Source: Wocania_A spongiicola (GTDB lineage: Bacteria; Bacteroidota; Bacteroidia; Flavobacteriales; Flavobacteriaceae). Taken from it: 64,000 nucleotides of DNA. The position numbers and the translations under genes were made by a program. Each line of letters starts with the position of its first letter. The first letter of the stretch is position 1. The notes under the pieces were generated by a model that searched no databases, was not told the origin of the DNA, and worked only from the letters and a program-made list of their open reading frames with translations. Positions 62,874 to 64,000 of the stretch are shown here, piece by piece. The stretch is taken from contig NZ_JAMFLZ010000004.1 in NCBI RefSeq assembly GCF_023502325.1, forward strand, positions 434,001-498,000, in the 5' to 3' direction.

Positions 62874-63593
62874 TTAAATATTTTTCAACTTTTTCCATTT
62901 TTCAAAATCAGTTAAAGTTTGCTGATCTGTTGGTGGATACAATCCTAAAATAGATTTTCCTTTATTTACTTGTTCTAATACAAAGTCTTCAAAGACAGTC
63001 ATTGTTTCACATTCACTAGCTACTTCTTCAGCTATATTTGATGGAATTACTATTACCCCATCTTTGTCCCCTACAATAACATCACCAGGAAAAACAGCAA
63101 TGTCTCCACAACCTATAGGTGTATTAATATCTATAGCTTGGTGTAGTGTCAGGTTTGTTGGAGCTGAAGGCCTTTTATGATATGAATGGAAGTCTAGATT
63201 AGCAATTTCTTCAGAGTCTCTAAAACCACCATCAGTTACAATTCCTTCCGCACCTCGTATCATTAAACGCGTAACTAAAATTGATCCAGCTGACGCTGCT
63301 TTAGCATTTTTTCTACTATCAATAACTAAAACTGCTCCTTTAGGGCAAGTTTCAATAGCAACTCGTTGTGGGTGTTTTGGGTCTTGAAATACATTAACAG
63401 GGTTTAGGTCTTCACGGGCAGGAATATATCTTAAGGTAAAAGCTTCACCTACCATATTTCCTTTTAAAGAACTAAGAGGGTGCACATCTTGAATAAATTG
63501 ATTTCTTAATCCCTTTTTATATAAGCATGTAGCTATAGTTGCTGTGCTTATCTTTTTGAACTTTTGACGAATAATAGGGTTCAACTTCACCAT
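62874..63593 (-). CDS. RraA-family aldolase-like protein
   Basis: ATG 63593 (MVKLNPIIRQKF) gives 239 aa; longer in-frame starts up to 63656 run into the promoter and operator region. The class II HMG/CHA-aldolase/RraA fold pattern is clear: ATCLYKKGLRNQ, KGAVLVIDSRKNAKAASAG (G-rich loop) and the active Arg-Asp pair R125-D126 in TDGGFRDSEE, with IAVFPGDVIVGDKDGVIVIP near the end (in part). In Bacteroidota relatives this type often sits in sugar-acid or carboxylate breakdown loci, where it would act as an oxaloacetate-type or hydroxy-oxo-acid aldolase. The operator array upstream fits such a catabolic role. Confidence 0.85.
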   Translation of the reverse strand: MVKLNPIIRQKFKKISTATIATCLYKKGLRNQFIQDVHPLSSLKGNMVGEAFTLRYIPAREDLNPVNVFQDPKHPQRVAIETCPKGAVLVIDSRKNAKAASAGSILVTRLMIRGAEGIVTDGGFRDSEEIANLDFHSYHKRPSAPTNLTLHQAIDINTPIGCGDIAVFPGDVIVGDKDGVIVIPSNIAEEVASECETMTVFEDFVLEQVNKGKSILGLYPPTDQQTLTDFEKWKKLKNI

Positions 63594-63627
63594 TTTACAG
63601 TTTTGTGTTAAAATAATTTGCATAATA

Positions 63628-63656
63628 CAAAAATATCCATATATTTGGAAAACCAA
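63628..63656 (-). promoter_or_regulatory. Promoter of the RraA-family gene
   Basis: On the - strand TTG (63656-63654), 18 bp, TATTTTTG (63635-63628), a full match to TTG-N17-23-TAnnTTTG, about 34 bp before the ATG. The -33 element lies within the first copy of the 13-bp operator-like repeat. Confidence 0.65.
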
Positions 63657-63682
63657 TTTGGTTAACCAGTTTGGTTTACCAA
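63644..63682. promoter_or_regulatory. Three tandem 13-bp palindromic operator-like repeats
   Basis: TTTGGAAAACCAA (63644-63656), TTTGGTTAACCAG (63657-63669) and TTTGGTTTACCAA (63670-63682) follow one another without a gap. Each unit is an inverted repeat around the core TTGGnnnnCCA. TGGTnnACCA is the core used by the FadR branch of GntR regulators (UxuR/ExuR, FadR types). The array overlaps the RraA promoter and lies between two divergent genes. Confidence 0.75.
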
Positions 63683-63749
63683 AAATACTAAATAATTCTT
63701 AGCCTAAAAAGTAATGGTAATATTTTATAAACTTTTTATCTGAAAAATT

Positions 63750-64000
63750 ATGAAAACAAAATTACTTTTTACTTTATTATTTGCTAGCCAATTAGTTAGC
63801 GCTCAACTTTATATAAATGAAATCTTTATAAGCCCTCCAGGGACTGATGCTCCAAACGAATATATTGAAATTCGGGGTGTTGCAAATGCGACAATTGGAG
63901 CAGGAACATATTTAGTTGGAATTGATGGAGATGGTGATGACGGTAATAGTCCAGGTGATATTGAATCTGATATCATGGATTTATCAGGATTGACATTAGG
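63750..64000 (+). CDS. Secreted lamin-tail-like-domain protein (partial, N-terminus only)
   Basis: The frame is open from ATG 63750 to the window edge (83 codons). Signal peptide MKTKLLFTLLFASQLVSAQ is followed by LYINEIFISPPGTDAPNEYIEIRG, quoted in short as YINEIF and APNEYIEIRG, which is how lamin-tail (LTD) domains start in flavobacterial secreted proteins. An acidic GDGDDGNSPGDIESD segment follows. Large T9SS-exported adhesins or nucleases often carry this domain. The C-terminal sorting domain, if any, is outside. Confidence 0.7.
   Translation, partial: MKTKLLFTLLFASQLVSAQLYINEIFISPPGTDAPNEYIEIRGVANATIGAGTYLVGIDGDGDDGNSPGDIESDIMDLSGLTL

Overview
The window is from a member of the Flavobacteriaceae (Bacteroidota). 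The reasons are a low-GC genome; a complete gldKLMN gliding/type IX secretion cluster plus gldB and gldC; upstream sequences carrying the Bacteroidota promoter form (TTTG or TTG, about 19 bp, then TAnnTTTG) instead of clear Shine-Dalgarno sites; several TTG/GTG starts; an XrtF exosortase pair; and TonB-type outer-membrane receptors. Most of the window is chromosomal core. No CRISPR array, rRNA operon, phage or transposase was seen. The only RNA gene recognised is an initiator tRNA-Met.

Layout. 1-4437 (-) is the N-terminal 1479 residues of a large alpha-2-macroglobulin-like protein that carries an embedded TonB-receptor plug/SusC-type signature. 4670-12246 (+) holds a TPR protein, a TetR-type regulator with a three-part export system (ABC protein with a degenerate ATPase domain, HlyD adaptor, TolC-like channel), then the peptidoglycan-recycling ligase Mpl. 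12269-12962 is a small islet: one unknown gene between hairpin-rich ends and a perfect 12-bp inverted repeat. 13.0-14.8 kb (-) encodes a peptidoglycan amidase and an SGNH hydrolase. 15.0-17.5 kb (+) is an ECF sigma / membrane anti-sigma candidate / outer-membrane protein module. 17.65-23.5 kb has dnaG (all zinc ligands lost), a LuxR-type response regulator, nadE, gldB-gldC and a lipoprotein hydrolase. 23.5-29.1 kb (-) is the cell-shape operon mreBCD-mrdA-rodA, followed by purH.

31.1-38.6 kb holds a GAF-domain Met-sulfoxide reductase candidate, xrtF with its partner, a metal-handling cluster (HYC_CC_PP protein, HMA-MauE fusion, TonB receptor, secreted HMA protein) and a carboxypeptidase-regulatory-like protein next to a transglutaminase. 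38.7-45.7 kb (-) is miaB / unknown / sigma-54 activator / lptE / TPR / secG, then groES-groEL. 45.8-49.2 kb has three exported proteins and a multispanning membrane protein. 49.3-57.8 kb is topA, an arginase-fold pseudoenzyme, then gldKLMN. The last part has an FAD oxidoreductase, a DUF983 protein, an ABC-F ATPase, an LRR protein, a CPXCG protein, tRNA-fMet with a textbook promoter, an RraA-family aldolase under three tandem 13-bp operator-like repeats, and the start of a secreted lamin-tail-type protein.

The most interesting items for follow-up are the macroglobulin with a receptor plug signature, the tandem TTTGGTTNACCAA array at 63644-63682, the 12.3-13.0 kb islet, the vicinal-cysteine metal cluster, and four core-like proteins with eroded active sites (DnaG zinc finger, arginase homologue, exporter ATPase, Met-sulfoxide reductase).
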